Source: an uncultured Eubacteriales bacterium
GTDB taxonomy: Bacteria; Bacillota_A; Clostridia; Oscillospirales; Oscillospiraceae
NCBI GenBank assembly: GCA_949742895.1
Contig: CATJRT010000081.1
Location: forward strand, 1-5,260
Length of the DNA stretch: 5,260 nt
Direction of reading: 5' to 3'
In this document: piece by piece, positions 4,700-5,260 of the stretch
How the letters are laid out: each line of letters opens with the position of its first letter
Numbering within the stretch: position 1 is the first letter of the stretch
Notes under the pieces: model-generated
The model's database searches: none
Told to the model about the DNA's origin: nothing
What the model saw: only the letters and a program-made list of their open reading frames with translations
Position numbers and translations under genes: made by a program

Positions 4700-5260
4700 A
4701 TGGATCAAATTCGTTTGCGCAGCCATCAAAAATGGTTGCAGGAAGAGTTGGACCGCTGTGTGGATTTTTGGCTGAAGCATGGCATGGACCCGGTGCACGG
4801 CGGTGTATATACCTGCTTGGACCGGGAAGGAGCTGTGTTTTCCACGGATAAGAGCGTGTGGATGCAGGGCCGGTGCGGGTGGATATTCGCCTGGCTGTGC
4901 CACCTGTATGGGCCGAAAGACGAGTGGCTGGCGGCCAGCAAGAGCTGCCTGGACTTCCTGGAGAAGCACTGCATCAACCGTGAGGCGGGGGGGCGGCTGT
5001 ACTTCACCGTCACCGAGGAGGGCAAACCCCTGCGCCAGCGCCGGTACTGCTTCTCAGAGGCGTTCTACGCCCTGGCCAACGCGGAATACTATGGTGTTGC
5101 GGGCGGCGAGGAGCACCTGGAGCGGGCGAGACGGGCCTACGATCTTTACTGGGACCTGAACCACGGCATGGCCGACCCCACCGGGCTTGGCTCCAAGACC
5201 ATCCCCGAGACCCGCACCGGCCGGGCCTTTGGCATCCCCATGATCATCCTTAACGTAACC
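4700..5260 (+). CDS. N-acylglucosamine 2-epimerase (AGE/renin-binding-protein family), N-terminal part
   Basis: The first 187 residues are present and the frame is open at the window end; family members have about 390-420 residues, so roughly half is missing. AGE enzymes interconvert GlcNAc and ManNAc in the cytoplasm as (alpha/alpha)6-barrels. Matches to the family are 'LDRCVDFWLKHGMDPVHGG' (17-35), 'VYTCLDREGAVF' (36-47), 'KSVWMQGRCGWIFAWLC' (51-67) with the substrate-site arginine at Arg58, 'RYCFSEAFYALANAEYY' (115-131) and 'RAFGIPMIILNV' (175-186). The TCL-x-REG and WMQGR blocks resemble N-acylglucosamine epimerases such as renin-binding protein more than cellobiose 2-epimerases. The catalytic histidines lie in the missing half. 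The ATG at 4700 has AGGGG at 4687-4691, 8 nt upstream. The gene is divergent from the kinase-like/esterase operon and shares its control region, which suggests joint use of an amino sugar such as that from sialic acid. Confidence 0.93.
   Translation, partial: MDQIRLRSHQKWLQEELDRCVDFWLKHGMDPVHGGVYTCLDREGAVFSTDKSVWMQGRCGWIFAWLCHLYGPKDEWLAASKSCLDFLEKHCINREAGGRLYFTVTEEGKPLRQRRYCFSEAFYALANAEYYGVAGGEEHLERARRAYDLYWDLNHGMADPTGLGSKTIPETRTGRAFGIPMIILNVT

Overview
The window looks like a chromosomal piece of a GC-rich, Gram-positive-type anaerobe, most likely a gut Clostridia member of the Oscillospiraceae/Flavonifractor-Oscillibacter kind. The clues are a secreted protein with three S-layer homology (SLH) domains of the 'C-[TN]-[HR]' variety common in that group, strong GGAGG-type ribosome binding sites, sigma-A-like promoters and simple hairpin-plus-T-run terminators. 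The genus assignment is an inference. No tRNA, rRNA, CRISPR array, insertion sequence or phage gene is visible.

Layout. (1) Positions 2-397 (+) hold the C-terminal end of the translational GTPase TypA/BipA. (2) Positions 398-570 form a leader with an extended -10 promoter, an 18-nt perfect palindrome and a perfect 12-bp terminator hairpin, all upstream of the next gene, so that gene appears to be preceded by an attenuator-like element. (3) Positions 571-2340 (+) encode an exported protein with seven RCC1 repeats (a complete seven-bladed beta-propeller) followed by three SLH cell-wall anchoring domains. (4) Positions 2341-2435 are a short convergent gap with two terminators. (5) Positions 4476-2436 (-) are a two-gene operon: an atypical ROK-family sugar kinase-like protein, then a GTG-started SGNH/GDSL esterase whose ribosome binding site overlaps the kinase stop codon. 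(6) Positions 4477-4699 are a divergent control region with mirror-image -35 elements and two palindromes. (7) Positions 4700-5260 (+) are the first 187 codons of an N-acylglucosamine 2-epimerase (AGE/renin-binding-protein family), cut by the window end.

The epimerase, kinase-like protein and esterase share one divergent control region and together suggest an amino-sugar module, for instance ManNAc/GlcNAc interconversion, phosphorylation and de-O-acetylation during sialic acid or amino-sugar use. No transporter, lyase, deacetylase or regulator is present in the window, so the substrate is an inference. The most unusual items are the ROK-like protein (about 150 extra N-terminal residues and no zinc-binding cysteine cluster), the terminator inside the leader of the RCC1-SLH gene, and the symmetrical divergent promoter.
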